From the NCBI GenBank assembly GCA_964568875.1, contig CAZMSH010000015.1:1-64000 (forward strand): DNA of 64,000 nucleotides, in the 5' to 3' direction. Shown piece after piece: positions 9,064 to 18,349 of the stretch. The DNA is from SLNP01 sp964568875. Its GTDB lineage: Bacteria > Bacteroidota > Bacteroidia > Bacteroidales > VadinHA17. Numbering within the stretch: position 1 is the first letter of the stretch; the number at the start of each line of letters is the position of its first letter. The notes beneath the pieces are model-generated. The model was not told the DNA's origin. It saw only the letters and a list, made by a program, of their open reading frames with translations, and searched no databases. The position numbers and the translations under genes are program-made.

Positions 9064-10095
9064 ATGAACAGGGCAAAGCGATCGATACTTCTCTTATACA
9101 CCGGCGGAACCATAGGCATGGTCCATGATCCTGAGACAGGCACACTGGTACCGCTCGACTTCGGGCATATATCAGGACAGGTTCCGGAACTTAAGAGGTT
9201 CAGTTATGACCTGAAATCACTTACGTTTGATCCGGTGGTGGATTCCTCCGATATTAGTCCTGACATGTGGCTCGCAATGGCAGCAGTCATTGAGCAAAAC
9301 TATGACAGTTATGACGGATTCGTGATTCTGCATGGAACCGATACTATGGCATATTCAGCCTCAGCCCTCAGCTTCCTGCTGCAGAACCTTGAAAAGCCGG
9401 TAATATTTACAGGGTCGCAACTGCCTATAGGAGTTCTGCGTACCGACGGAAAGGAAAATCTGATTACTGCAATAGAAATTGCGGCGGCAGAGATGAACGG
9501 ACAGCCAATGGTGCCGGAAGTATGCATATATTTTGAAAACAGGCTGATGAGAGGCAACAGAACCACAAAACTCAGTGCCGAGCAGTTCAACGCTTTCAGT
9601 TCCCCCAACTATCCTGATCTTGCAGAGGCCGGAGTGCATATAAAATATAATACCAAGTTTATAAGATACCCCGGAATAAGGCAGAAACTGAGCGTTGGCA
9701 AAAGACTTTGCACCGACATTTCCATTCTGAAGATCTACCCGGGTATCACTGAAGATACAGTAAGGTCAGTACTCTCCGTCAGAAACCTCAGGGCCGTAAT
9801 TCTTGAAACATATGGAGCCGGCAACGCCCCCACCTACAGGTGGTTCATAGATGCCCTTAAGGAATTTATAGGTCGCGGAGGAATTGTTCTTAATGTAACC
9901 CAATGCCAGGGAGGTAGCGTGGAGATGTCGGCATATAAAACCGGAAAAACACTTCTTGATACAGGTGTAATAAGTGGAAAAGATATCACAACAGAGGCAG
10001 CCATCGCCAAATTAATGTATCTGCTGGCATCAGGTGATGACAATAACAAGATTAATATGTTGTTAAATAGGTCACTGGCAGGAGAAATAACATGA
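9064..10095 (+). CDS. ansA: Type I (cytoplasmic) L-asparaginase
   Basis: Hydrolyses L-asparagine to aspartate and ammonia. Both asparaginase active-site signatures are present: YTGGTIGM near residues 12-19 (catalytic Thr) and HGTDTMAYSASAL near residues 90-102, followed by KPVIFTGSQLPIG. There is no signal peptide and the 343-residue length fits the cytoplasmic type I enzymes. Adjacent to tatD with a 10-base gap. The released ammonia and aspartate connect functionally to the glutamate dehydrogenases just upstream, though that link is inference. Confidence 0.93.
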   Translation: MNRAKRSILLLYTGGTIGMVHDPETGTLVPLDFGHISGQVPELKRFSYDLKSLTFDPVVDSSDISPDMWLAMAAVIEQNYDSYDGFVILHGTDTMAYSASALSFLLQNLEKPVIFTGSQLPIGVLRTDGKENLITAIEIAAAEMNGQPMVPEVCIYFENRLMRGNRTTKLSAEQFNAFSSPNYPDLAEAGVHIKYNTKFIRYPGIRQKLSVGKRLCTDISILKIYPGITEDTVRSVLSVRNLRAVILETYGAGNAPTYRWFIDALKEFIGRGGIVLNVTQCQGGSVEMSAYKTGKTLLDTGVISGKDITTEAAIAKLMYLLASGDDNNKINMLLNRSLAGEIT

Positions 10096-10306
10096 GTCAT
10101 TGTTTTTATTTTATAATTTTTTGTACATTGCGCCGCTATTTTCTTTGAAATACTGATTGTTGTATGAAGGAGTATTAAATCTCCCAACTTACAGCTGAAT
10201 TATTTAGAATGATTCCAGTCTTGCCGATCAGAAGACGACCTGCAGGCCGGTTGTCACAGCATTAGAATGAACATTCTATTGATAATTAATGTGTTAAGCG
10301 CCCTTA

Positions 10307-10396
<90 letters not shown>

Positions 10397-10462
10397 GAAA
10401 TATTTTTTTTTAATTTTGTGAACTATTAAAACGGTCGTTAATAACTTAAATTAAGAACAAAC

Positions 10463-11269
10463 ATGAAAAAATTATTTGCATTTGTTGCTGTTATTGGGAT
10501 GCTTTTCATCGGAGCATCATTAAACACGTATGCTCAGGAAGGGCAGACTGATACTACAGCAGTGGAACAGGTAGCCGAAACACAGGAAGTGGTTACCCAG
10601 ACTGCCACTGACTTTCTTCAGGAAGAAGAGGGTGGTCAGCTCCACAAGGAAATCAAAAGGCTTTTCATTGAGGGTGGCGCCGGCTTCATGGGCGTAGTAT
10701 TGCTCTGTCTGATACTTGGTCTGGCAATCTCAATAGAGAGGATCATCTATCTTAACCTGGCAACAACTAATACCAACAAATTACTGGCTAAAATAGAAGC
10801 AGCCCTTCAGGAGGGTGGCATTGAGGCTGCCAAGGAGGTATGCCGCAATACCCGCGGACCCGTGGCAAGTATCTTCTATCAGGGTCTCGACAGGGCTCAT
10901 GAAGGAATTGAAATGGCTGAAAAATCCATTATCTCCTACGGTGGTGTGCAGATGGGTCTTCTCGAGAAGAACCTTTCATGGATCGCGCTCTTTATCGCAA
11001 TTGCTCCCATGCTTGGTTTTATGGGTACCGTTATCGGTATGATCGCTGCGTTTGACAACATCGAAAGGGCTGGTAACGTATCAGCAACACTGGTTGCCGG
11101 TGGTATCAAGATTGCTCTTATCACAACCGTAACCGGTCTTATCGTGGCCATCATCCTTCAGGTATTCTATAACTACATCCTGTCAAAGATCGACAGCCTT
11201 ACAAACCAGATGGAAGACTCATCAATCTCTCTTATTGACCTTCTCGTTAAGTACAACCTCCAAAAGTAG
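10463..11269 (+). CDS. exbB: ExbB/TolQ/MotA-type proton channel subunit
   Basis: Proton-channel subunit that, with ExbD, energises TonB or a Tol-like system at the inner membrane. The 268-residue protein has an N-terminal signal-like helix (LFAFVAVIGMLFIGASL), an acidic periplasmic linker, a membrane helix at about 75-95, and the conserved MotA/TolQ/ExbB block with two more helices (IALFIAIAPMLGFMGTVIGM, ITTVTGLIVAIILQVFYNYI). The extra N-terminal signal segment is common in Bacteroidota ExbB. It is first in a four-gene operon. A TAATTTTG box lies at 10411-10418, just after tRNA-Ser. Confidence 0.93.
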   Translation: MKKLFAFVAVIGMLFIGASLNTYAQEGQTDTTAVEQVAETQEVVTQTATDFLQEEEGGQLHKEIKRLFIEGGAGFMGVVLLCLILGLAISIERIIYLNLATTNTNKLLAKIEAALQEGGIEAAKEVCRNTRGPVASIFYQGLDRAHEGIEMAEKSIISYGGVQMGLLEKNLSWIALFIAIAPMLGFMGTVIGMIAAFDNIERAGNVSATLVAGGIKIALITTVTGLIVAIILQVFYNYILSKIDSLTNQMEDSSISLIDLLVKYNLQK

Positions 11270-11276
11270 TCGCACC

Positions 11277-11735
11277 ATGTCGAATTTATCATCAAGATTA
11301 ATTAATATTCTTCTGGGTGTGCTTATGGCCATCACAGCGGTTATGGTAGTTATTTTCTACGCAGGACCGCTCGTTGAAGGCACAGAAGGTACAAACTTTG
11401 AAGAACCCAGGATAACGGAAACATTCCTGACCTGGGCATACATCCTGCTCGGAATTACCGCCGGTCTTACCATTATTTTTTCTCTCATTGGCCTCTTCCT
11501 CAATCCTAAAGGAGCCAAAAAGAGTATTGTGGCAATAGTGTTTGCCGCAGTGGTAGTACTGATTGCATGGTTCCTTGCTGATGATACAGTGCTGAACCTG
11601 CCGCATTATACCGGAAAGGATAATGTACCGCAGACTCTGAAATTCGTTGATACAGGCCTTTTCTCTGCCTACCTGCTTGCCGGGGTGGCGATTCTGGCCA
11701 TTATCTATTCCGAAATTTCAAAAGCGTTCAAATAA
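11277..11735 (+). CDS. Small membrane protein in the exbBD operon
   Basis: A 152-residue protein with four likely membrane helices (about 10-30, 50-75, 82-98 and 127-145) and no recognised enzyme motif. It starts 7 bases after exbB and precedes two exbD genes, so it is cotranscribed and probably part of, or an accessory to, the energy-transducing complex. A protein of this kind between exbB and exbD is, as far as I know, a recurring Bacteroidota arrangement without assigned function. ATG 11277 was chosen because the upstream in-frame start lies inside exbB. Confidence 0.8.
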   Translation: MSNLSSRLINILLGVLMAITAVMVVIFYAGPLVEGTEGTNFEEPRITETFLTWAYILLGITAGLTIIFSLIGLFLNPKGAKKSIVAIVFAAVVVLIAWFLADDTVLNLPHYTGKDNVPQTLKFVDTGLFSAYLLAGVAILAIIYSEISKAFK

Positions 11736-11777
11736 TGATTTAGATTCCTGTTAATCAGGGTAAAATAATTCAATACT

Positions 11778-12356
11778 ATGGCAAAAAGGGCAATACAACC
11801 AATAAATGCCGGATCGATGGCAGACATCGCATTCCTCCTGCTGATCTTTTTCCTGGTTACAACGACCATGGATTCAGACACAGGACTGCTGCGACTGTTG
11901 CCACCGCCGCCAGACCCAAATCAGGAGACACCTGAATCCCAGATTAATGACAGGAACATTCTTGAAGTCAAGGTAAACCTGGACGACCTTCTTCTCGTTG
12001 AAGGTGAACTGGCAAGGCTGGAGGAGCTGAGGGATATTACAAAAGAATTCATCCTCAATCCAACTGATGACCAGGGCATGTCTGAAAAGGAGATGAAAAC
12101 AATCCCGTTCTTCGGGGACGTTATGGCCACCAAGGCCGTTATATCATTGCAGAACGACAGGGGAACGACTTATTCCGTCTACATAGCAGTGCAGAATGAA
12201 CTGCTGGCCGCGAGGGATGAGCTCAAGAATGATCTCGCCATAAATACATGGGGAATAGGCTATTACGAGCTGGATGAAGAAAAACAGAAGGCCGTGGATG
12301 ATTACTATTTTGTGCCTATTTCAGAAGCTGAACCTAAAAGAGTGGGAGGAAGATAA
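11778..12356 (+). CDS. exbD: ExbD/TolR-family protein, first copy
   Basis: ExbD partner of the proton channel. The cytoplasmic N-terminus INAGSMADIAFLLLIFFLV has the conserved membrane Asp (D16), needed for proton use in the family, followed by one membrane helix and a long periplasmic domain. At 192 residues it exceeds classic ExbD (about 140), the extra length lying in the periplasmic domain. Its stop codon overlaps the next start by one base (TAATG), indicating translational coupling. Confidence 0.92.
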   Translation: MAKRAIQPINAGSMADIAFLLLIFFLVTTTMDSDTGLLRLLPPPPDPNQETPESQINDRNILEVKVNLDDLLLVEGELARLEELRDITKEFILNPTDDQGMSEKEMKTIPFFGDVMATKAVISLQNDRGTTYSVYIAVQNELLAARDELKNDLAINTWGIGYYELDEEKQKAVDDYYFVPISEAEPKRVGGR

Positions 12357-12835
12357 TGTCAAAGTTTAAGAAAAGTACAGGAAAAGAGGTGGGTGCAATA
12401 AATACAGCATCACTTCCCGATATTGTTTTTATGCTGCTCTTCTTCTTCATGACAGTTACCGTACTTCGTGAGGTGGAACTGAAAATTAATGTAGCTCTTC
12501 CCGAAGCAACTGAAGGAAAAAAGCTGGAAAAGAAATCACTGGCCAGCTTTATATATATCGGAACACCCGTGGAGCAACTGCAGGCGACCTTCGGAACAGA
12601 ACCGAAGATACAGCTTAATGACACCTTCAAGGAAGTTCCTGATATTCAGGAATTCATTGCTCAGGAAAGAGATGCTCTCGATGAGGCCGACCAGTCAAAG
12701 ATGCTGGTATCACTGAAGATTGACCGTACCACAAAAATGGGTGTGGTAATAGATGTGAAACAAGCTCTCAGGCAGGCCAATGCTCTCAAAATAATGTATG
12801 CAAATAATCCTGTTGATGTAATAACTCAATATTGA
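12356..12835 (+). CDS. exbD: ExbD/TolR-family protein, second copy
   Basis: Second ExbD of the operon, 159 residues. INTASLPDIVFMLLFFFMTV carries the conserved membrane Asp (D22), and the periplasmic domain ends in the family-like VKQALRQANALKIMYA. It overlaps the previous gene by one base. Two non-identical ExbDs per ExbB suggest a heteromeric complex in Bacteroidota. A terminator follows 24 bases after the stop. Confidence 0.92.
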   Translation: MSKFKKSTGKEVGAINTASLPDIVFMLLFFFMTVTVLREVELKINVALPEATEGKKLEKKSLASFIYIGTPVEQLQATFGTEPKIQLNDTFKEVPDIQEFIAQERDALDEADQSKMLVSLKIDRTTKMGVVIDVKQALRQANALKIMYANNPVDVITQY

Positions 12836-12859
12836 TACTTCAGGAAAACATGTTATAAT

Positions 12860-12891
12860 AGCCGCTGGTATTCATCAGCGGCTTTTTTTTT
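12860..12891 (+). terminator. Terminator of the exbB-exbD operon
   Basis: Stem AGCCGCTG / CAGCGGCT with an 8-base loop followed by nine T. Directly after the T tract is TATATTTG (12891-12898), a perfect Bacteroidota -7 box that may serve the metalloprotease gene downstream. Confidence 0.88.
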
Positions 12892-12951
12892 ATATTTGTA
12901 CATCTTTATTAAGACCCGTTTACTGCAGATAAACAAACATCCCCCGCACAA

Positions 12952-15501
12952 ATGAACCACCCGCGTAGAATAATAGCCGCAGCAGCATCACTATTGCTCT
13001 ATATCAGTCTCTCTTCGGCCCCGCTGTTTTTCGAACCGCGAATTGTTACCCTGCCTGATGGTACGACAATAAAACTCTTCATATCTGGTGATGAATTCTT
13101 TAACTGGATGCATGACACACTCGGTTATCCGGTAAAAAAGGGGAATGACGGCTACTATTACTACATGCTGCAGAATGACTCGGTATTCAGCTATACAGGC
13201 TTCCGAGCCGGAGAGTATGATCCACTGTCAATAAAAGATATTAAGCCGGTAGCGATCCCATCAAACGTTTCGCGCAAAAGAGCTGAGTTCTTCAGGAAGA
13301 TGGAGGAAGAAGACCTTAAAAATAATTTCAGCTTCGATTCAAAATATTCAGGAGTCTATAATAATCTCGTGATTTATATTAAATTCAGTGACCAGTCAGA
13401 CTTCACAACATCAAGAGCGACATATGACAACCGGTTCAATTCGCTTACTTCCTCTTCAGTACGTCACTATTACCGTGAAATCTCATATGATAAGATCGAC
13501 ATGATCAGTTACCATATGCCGGGAGGACCAACGGAAAATATCTGTTATACTGACATATACCCCAGAGACTACTTCAGTCCATACGATGCAGCCACGAACC
13601 CGCAGGGTTATGCTACCAGTTCTGAAAAGACATCAAGGGAACACAACCTGCTGAAAAGAGCAATTGAATATATTAATAATAACTACCAGGCACCGGTGGG
13701 TGTTGATTTCGACACTAACGATGACGGCAGATTCGATAATGTTGCATTTATTGTCAAAGGATCTTCCGATGGATGGAGTGACCTTTTATGGCCTCACCGG
13801 TGGTCTCTCTATTCATTGACGGTAAACCTGTGGGGCAAGCGGGTATACGGATATACATTACAACTCGAAAATGTAAGCGTCAAAACCTTTTCGCATGAAA
13901 TGTTCCACGCTCTCGGGGCTCCCGACCTCTATCACTACACAAGCAACGGAATAAGTCCTGCCGGCCCGTGGGACTTAATGAACTCTGGAGGAGGACATCC
14001 CTTAGCCTGGATGAAATCGAGATACGGAGGATGGATCAGTTCTGTTCCTGAAATCACACAATCAGGAACCTATACACTGCTTCCTCTTACTTCTCCTGAT
14101 AGAAACTGCTTCAAAATCTCTTCCCCATACTCAACTGACGAGTTTGTAGTACTCGAATTCAGAAAGAAAACAGGACTATATGAAGGTACACTTCCCTCAA
14201 ACGGGATCATTATTTCGAGGATTGACACCCGTTACAGGGGTAATGCCCAGGGTCCTCCTGATGAGGTCTACATCTTCCGCCCGGGTGGAACCCTGACAGC
14301 TAACGGGACGATCAACTCGGCTACGTTCTCTGACGTCTACGGCCGGACCCTCTTCAACGACAATACAAATCCATCGGCTTTTCTTCAGGATGGTTCAGAA
14401 GCAGGTATCTATATCAGTGAAATAAAATATTATACTGACAGTATGACTTTCAGGGTGGATGTTGATATGCCCCGCAATCTCAACATTGTCAGAAACGGTG
14501 ACGATGCTCTTACTCTGGGCTGGTCAGGCCCGGCAATGAAACCCTTTCTGGTTGCAGTATCTACTTCGGAAGAAACTCTCAATCCCACAGCATCACCGGC
14601 TTATGCACCCGGTGACAGGATAGGAAACAACGGCACTGTTGTCTACAAGGGTACCAGTACTTCATTCCAGCATACCGGACTGGTAAGTGATGAAGCTTAT
14701 TATTACACCATCTGGTCGATTATTGATGAGACGGAAGGAATATACTCCAGTCCGCTTAAAGGATCGGAAAGAACCGGAATACATGTGGTTAGCTCTCTGC
14801 CCTGGAGAGAAGACTTTTCATCTGCCACATTCGGGGAACTTCCGAGAGGATGGAAGGCTGCAGCGGGAGGAGCTCAGTGGGAGCTTTCATCAGAGAGCAG
14901 CATAACAGGGGCAAATGCAATTCTCATAAAAGACCCGGGGCCTCTGTCAAACTGGTTCTATACGCCCGGGATAAACCTGTCATCTCAGAATAAGTACCTG
15001 ATAACCTTCAAATACAAAAGTTCTGATCCGGCCGGCATCGAGTATCTTTCCCTCTATGGGGGTACCGACAGGCATAACAACGGTCTTCTTCAGCACCAGG
15101 TTATTTCTGACAGTCATGTACAATACAACGATTTCATTATTGCCAGGGCTGTTTTCAAACCAACGGATGACGGAACACACTATTTTGGTCTTAAAACCCA
15201 GATATACGGTAAAGGGATATTATTTGAGGATTTCAAGCTGGAAAAGGTTCCTGCAAGGACAAAAAACCTCGACGAGCCAGCCTCCTTCTATCCCAATCCT
15301 TCTACCGGCAGAATTGTTGTTCCGGCTAAGGAAAAGACAGACATAACAATATTTTTACCCGGAGGCATAGCTGTTTTAAACAAAACTATAGAGGGTACTA
15401 CCGAGCTAGACCTTTCTGAATTAAAAGCGGGGATCTATATTATCAGATTCAGCAATAACACCTCTGTAACAAGTTCAAGGCTCATAATTGTTTATCAGTG
15501 A
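12952..15501 (+). CDS. Secreted M6-family metalloprotease with T9SS sorting domain
   Basis: 849-residue secreted protease. After a signal peptide (IIAAAASLLLYISLSSA) comes an M6/immune-inhibitor-A-like catalytic domain: zinc site SHEMFHALGAPDLYHY with H315, E316 and H319, followed by WDLMNSGG. A fibronectin-III-like segment lies around residues 505-590 and a carbohydrate-binding/jelly-roll-like segment around 620-765. The last about 75 residues (FYPNPSTGRIVV ... LKAGIYIIRFSN) are a type A sorting domain for type IX secretion, so the enzyme is probably exported to the surface or medium. It is monocistronic. Its 3' end overlaps convergent mnhG by 7 bases. Confidence 0.92.
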   Translation: MNHPRRIIAAAASLLLYISLSSAPLFFEPRIVTLPDGTTIKLFISGDEFFNWMHDTLGYPVKKGNDGYYYYMLQNDSVFSYTGFRAGEYDPLSIKDIKPVAIPSNVSRKRAEFFRKMEEEDLKNNFSFDSKYSGVYNNLVIYIKFSDQSDFTTSRATYDNRFNSLTSSSVRHYYREISYDKIDMISYHMPGGPTENICYTDIYPRDYFSPYDAATNPQGYATSSEKTSREHNLLKRAIEYINNNYQAPVGVDFDTNDDGRFDNVAFIVKGSSDGWSDLLWPHRWSLYSLTVNLWGKRVYGYTLQLENVSVKTFSHEMFHALGAPDLYHYTSNGISPAGPWDLMNSGGGHPLAWMKSRYGGWISSVPEITQSGTYTLLPLTSPDRNCFKISSPYSTDEFVVLEFRKKTGLYEGTLPSNGIIISRIDTRYRGNAQGPPDEVYIFRPGGTLTANGTINSATFSDVYGRTLFNDNTNPSAFLQDGSEAGIYISEIKYYTDSMTFRVDVDMPRNLNIVRNGDDALTLGWSGPAMKPFLVAVSTSEETLNPTASPAYAPGDRIGNNGTVVYKGTSTSFQHTGLVSDEAYYYTIWSIIDETEGIYSSPLKGSERTGIHVVSSLPWREDFSSATFGELPRGWKAAAGGAQWELSSESSITGANAILIKDPGPLSNWFYTPGINLSSQNKYLITFKYKSSDPAGIEYLSLYGGTDRHNNGLLQHQVISDSHVQYNDFIIARAVFKPTDDGTHYFGLKTQIYGKGILFEDFKLEKVPARTKNLDEPASFYPNPSTGRIVVPAKEKTDITIFLPGGIAVLNKTIEGTTELDLSELKAGIYIIRFSNNTSVTSSRLIIVYQ

Positions 15502-15791
15502 CCCTGATCAGAAGTTCCTTCAAGAATCTTATTGACCTTGGCGATTACATGTGCACCTATTGGGGCCAGCACTACTACCACATGGAAAACGATAAGTGTC
15601 ACCAGCAGCACGCGTGCACTCAGGAAATGCAGGTTAACAGCAATAAGGAACAGAAGCATTGCAAAAGAAGAGACTTTGGTAACCACATGGGTGCGGGAAT
15701 AAAGATCTCTGAACCTTATAATGCCAAGTGAAGCTATCAGGACAATAAGCGCCCCTGCAAGGAGCAATATTCCGGTTATTATTTCTATCAT
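15495..15791 (-). CDS. mnhG: Mnh/Mrp cation:proton antiporter subunit G
   Basis: 98-residue small membrane subunit with three helices and the MnhG/PhaG-type segment ASLGIIRFRDLYSRTHVVTK. Last gene of the mnhABCDEFG operon; its start overlaps the mnhF stop by 4 bases. The complex exchanges cytoplasmic Na+ or K+ for external protons. Its stop overlaps the convergent metalloprotease gene by 7 bases, so no separate terminator fits between them. Confidence 0.93.
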   Translation of the reverse strand: MIEIITGILLLAGALIVLIASLGIIRFRDLYSRTHVVTKVSSFAMLLFLIAVNLHFLSARVLLVTLIVFHVVVVLAPIGAHVIAKVNKILEGTSDQGH

Positions 15792-16072
15792 TTTTCGAGC
15801 TGCTTTTTATGTAGATAATGTGCTATGATTATTGCTCCGAAAACCAGCACAAAAGCTACTATCAACACCACATCGAGGAGCAGATGATCATTGGAAAATA
15901 TTGAATCACATAAGATTATACCTATTACTATCATTGCTATCTGGTCAAGTGCTATTACCCGGTCAGGTAATCCCGGCCCTCTGAAAAGCCGGTACAGGGG
16001 AAAAAGAAGGCTGAGTGTCATTACCCACATGGCCGTCTCTGATGCTGCATCTAAAAATGATGTATAACTCAT
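15788..16072 (-). CDS. mnhF: Mnh/Mrp cation:proton antiporter subunit F
   Basis: 94-residue membrane subunit with three predicted helices and the conserved RLFRGPGLPDRVIALDQI block of the MnhF/PhaF family. Part of the seven-gene operon, overlapping mnhG by 4 bases and separated from mnhE by 54 bases, the only sizeable internal spacer of the operon. Confidence 0.93.
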   Translation of the reverse strand: MSYTSFLDAASETAMWVMTLSLLFPLYRLFRGPGLPDRVIALDQIAMIVIGIILCDSIFSNDHLLLDVVLIVAFVLVFGAIIIAHYLHKKQLEK

Positions 16073-16126
16073 ATGATTGCCGTCAGTCTCACATTAATTA
16101 AAAATACTAAAGTATTATCTCTGTTA

Positions 16127-16474
16127 TCATGAAAAAATCCTGTTAAGCATTTTTTCAATTCTCATGGTTACGGCTAAGAAATCATCCTCGCCGCTACGGT
16201 CAAGAAGATGTACTGTGATAACGCTGTTATCTTCTTCAACATCTACACTAAGCGACCCTGGCGTCATGCTTATAAGGCTGAAAAGCAAAATAAAAGCCCA
16301 GCCTGACCTTACGGTGGGCCTGTACATGACCATGGTTCCGTTTTCTCCGCGATAACCCTTTAGAACCGACCAGCCCACAATCCATCCCGAGATTATTATC
16401 TTATAGCAGAAATAGATAAAAAGGGCTGCCAGGTTCAACACTCTTACTACTATCTTTTTTATCTTATCAAACAT
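16127..16474 (-). CDS. mnhE: Mnh/Mrp cation:proton antiporter subunit E, short form
   Basis: 115-residue MnhE with two membrane segments and the family-typical MYRPTVRSGWAFILLFSLISMTPG and VHLLDRSG region. Typical MnhE is about 160 residues with two further N-terminal helices, which are absent. A longer frame from 16567 would add about 31 residues but overlap mnhD by 86 bases and lacks helix-like sequence, so I use ATG 16474, 7 bases after mnhD. Confidence 0.87.
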   Translation of the reverse strand: MFDKIKKIVVRVLNLAALFIYFCYKIIISGWIVGWSVLKGYRGENGTMVMYRPTVRSGWAFILLFSLISMTPGSLSVDVEEDNSVITVHLLDRSGEDDFLAVTMRIEKMLNRIFS

Positions 16475-16481
16475 AGAAAGT

Positions 16482-17999
16482 TCAATTAACCGGAGTTGTA
16501 TACGATTCACCAAAAATAAAACCGTAATATTTACCTGTATCAAGCAGGTCGGCTGCAGCTGCCTCACAGAATTCCATCACCGGTGAGGCAAAGATCCCCA
16601 TAAGAATAATCAAAGCGCCCAGGAACATTGAGGAACCGAGCATTATTCTGTCTGGTTTTAAGTCTCCGTCTGTTTTTATATTAAGTTCTCCCCCATCTGA
16701 CGGTACAGGTTTCCAAAAGACCTCTATCCATATTTTTACCATTGAAAAGAGTGTAAAGAAACCGACAAAAAGTGCAATCAGCGATACTACAATCTGTCCG
16801 GCTTCAATTCCTGATCTGATAATAAGAAACTTGGCTGCAAAACCACTCAGTGGTGGCATTCCTGCCAGGCTGAAGGCCGAAATGAAAAACAGTGTTGCCC
16901 AGATACGGCTGCTGTTAAGCATATCTCCCAGGTCTCTTATATCGAGTGAACCCTTTTCCCGGTGCACCCATCCGGCAACAAGTAAAGTGTTAGTCTTTGA
17001 CAGCATGTTGTGTACAAGAAAGAATATTGCCGCGGCCACTCCTCCGAGAGTATAAAATGCAAGTCCGGTCACCACATACCCTACCTGGCTGATAATGTGA
17101 AATGAAAGGATCTTTCTGAAATCAAACTGTGAAGTTGCTGTAATAACCCCAACCACCATTGAAAGAACACCCAGCCACAAAATAAGAGGGTTCCAGAAAG
17201 AGTCTGAATGTGACAAAAACAGAGAGTAGATTCTGATAAGGGCATAAATACCGACTTTGGTAAGGAGTCCGGCAAATAAAGCCGTAACTGCCGGCGGGGG
17301 AGTCGGATATGACGCGGGGAGCCAGAAAAAGAACGGGAAGAGAGCCCCTTTAATGGCAAATCCTACAACAAAGAGTACCAGAGCCGGTGTCAGTGATGAC
17401 AATAATTCACCTGACTCCTGAATTTTGAAAGAAATGTCGGCCATATTGAGAGATCCCAGCTTGCCATATAATATCCCAACGCCGGCGAGAAAGAAGAATG
17501 ACGATATAAGGTTAAGTATAAGATATTTGATTGCCCCCTGCAGTTGCAACCTCTCCCCTCCGAAGCTCACCAGTATGAAAGAGCCCATAAGCATGACCTC
17601 AAACCACACATAGAGATTAAAAAGATCTCCGGCGATAAAGCTGCCATTCACACCAGCAAGTATTCCGAAAGAGATGAGGAAATAACCGTTTTCCTTCCTT
17701 ACCGAATCGATTGCCTGGGTTGAATAGACAGTTGTTGCCAGAAATACTACAGCCGCAACCGTAAGCATTATGGCACTGAACCTGTCTGCGACCATTACAA
17801 TTCCGTAAGGGGAAGGCCATGAACCTATATGACTCACAATCACTTCATGTTCATTTACGGTAGAGGCAATCCATAATGCCATTGCAAGGTTAAGCAGTGA
17901 AAAAACCACTGCCATAGACTGCTTGAGTGCTTTTGACCTTGTAAGCAGAGCGAAGATAATATATCCCAATGGTATCAGTACCGGTGCCAGAACCTCCAT
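16482..17999 (-). CDS. mnhD: Mnh/Mrp cation:proton antiporter subunit D
   Basis: 505-residue polytopic membrane protein of the proton-conducting NuoL/M/N family, with LPASYPTPPPAVTALFAG, GALFPFFFWLP and SLAGMPPLSGFAAKF as recognisable stretches. With MnhA it forms the ion-pumping core of the antiporter. Length is normal. Two bases separate it from mnhC. Confidence 0.95.
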   Translation of the reverse strand: MEVLAPVLIPLGYIIFALLTRSKALKQSMAVVFSLLNLAMALWIASTVNEHEVIVSHIGSWPSPYGIVMVADRFSAIMLTVAAVVFLATTVYSTQAIDSVRKENGYFLISFGILAGVNGSFIAGDLFNLYVWFEVMLMGSFILVSFGGERLQLQGAIKYLILNLISSFFFLAGVGILYGKLGSLNMADISFKIQESGELLSSLTPALVLFVVGFAIKGALFPFFFWLPASYPTPPPAVTALFAGLLTKVGIYALIRIYSLFLSHSDSFWNPLILWLGVLSMVVGVITATSQFDFRKILSFHIISQVGYVVTGLAFYTLGGVAAAIFFLVHNMLSKTNTLLVAGWVHREKGSLDIRDLGDMLNSSRIWATLFFISAFSLAGMPPLSGFAAKFLIIRSGIEAGQIVVSLIALFVGFFTLFSMVKIWIEVFWKPVPSDGGELNIKTDGDLKPDRIMLGSSMFLGALIILMGIFASPVMEFCEAAAADLLDTGKYYGFIFGESYTTPVN

Positions 18000-18001
18000 T
18001 G

Positions 18002-18349
18002 TCAGTCAGTGTTACTTAGTTGATCAAGGTCGTGTGTTCCGGTAAGCTCGAAATATCTGAACTTAAGAGCCAGCACATAAGCAGAGATACCCAGGCTTAT
18101 TACCACTGCCGTCAGAATAAGGGCCTGGGGAAGAGGGTCGGATATCAAAGCCGGGTCAATAGTTTCCGCATCGGCAGGAATGAATCCCTTTCCGTTTCGG
18201 GTAAGCCCACCGGCAAGAAAGATTATCAGGTTAGTGGCATTACTCAGGACAAATATGCCTAGTATAACCTTTATTATGCTCCTTCTCAGCACCAGGTAAA
18301 CGCCGCAGGCGTACAGAAGTCCTATGAAGATTGCTATTACTAATTCCAT
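18002..18349 (-). CDS. mnhC: Mnh/Mrp cation:proton antiporter subunit C
   Basis: 115-residue NuoK-like subunit with three helices and the MnhC/NuoK-type stretch DPLPQALILTAVVISLGISA. Overlaps the mnhB 3' end by 10 bases, pointing to translational coupling. Confidence 0.95.
   Translation of the reverse strand: MELVIAIFIGLLYACGVYLVLRRSIIKVILGIFVLSNATNLIIFLAGGLTRNGKGFIPADAETIDPALISDPLPQALILTAVVISLGISAYVLALKFRYFELTGTHDLDQLSNTD

Noticed and set aside
10263..10278. Inverted repeat TAGAATG-aa-CATTCTA as terminator of ansA or att site
   Set aside because: No T tract follows, and nothing suggests integration at the tRNA-Ser gene: no integrase and no duplicated tRNA end.
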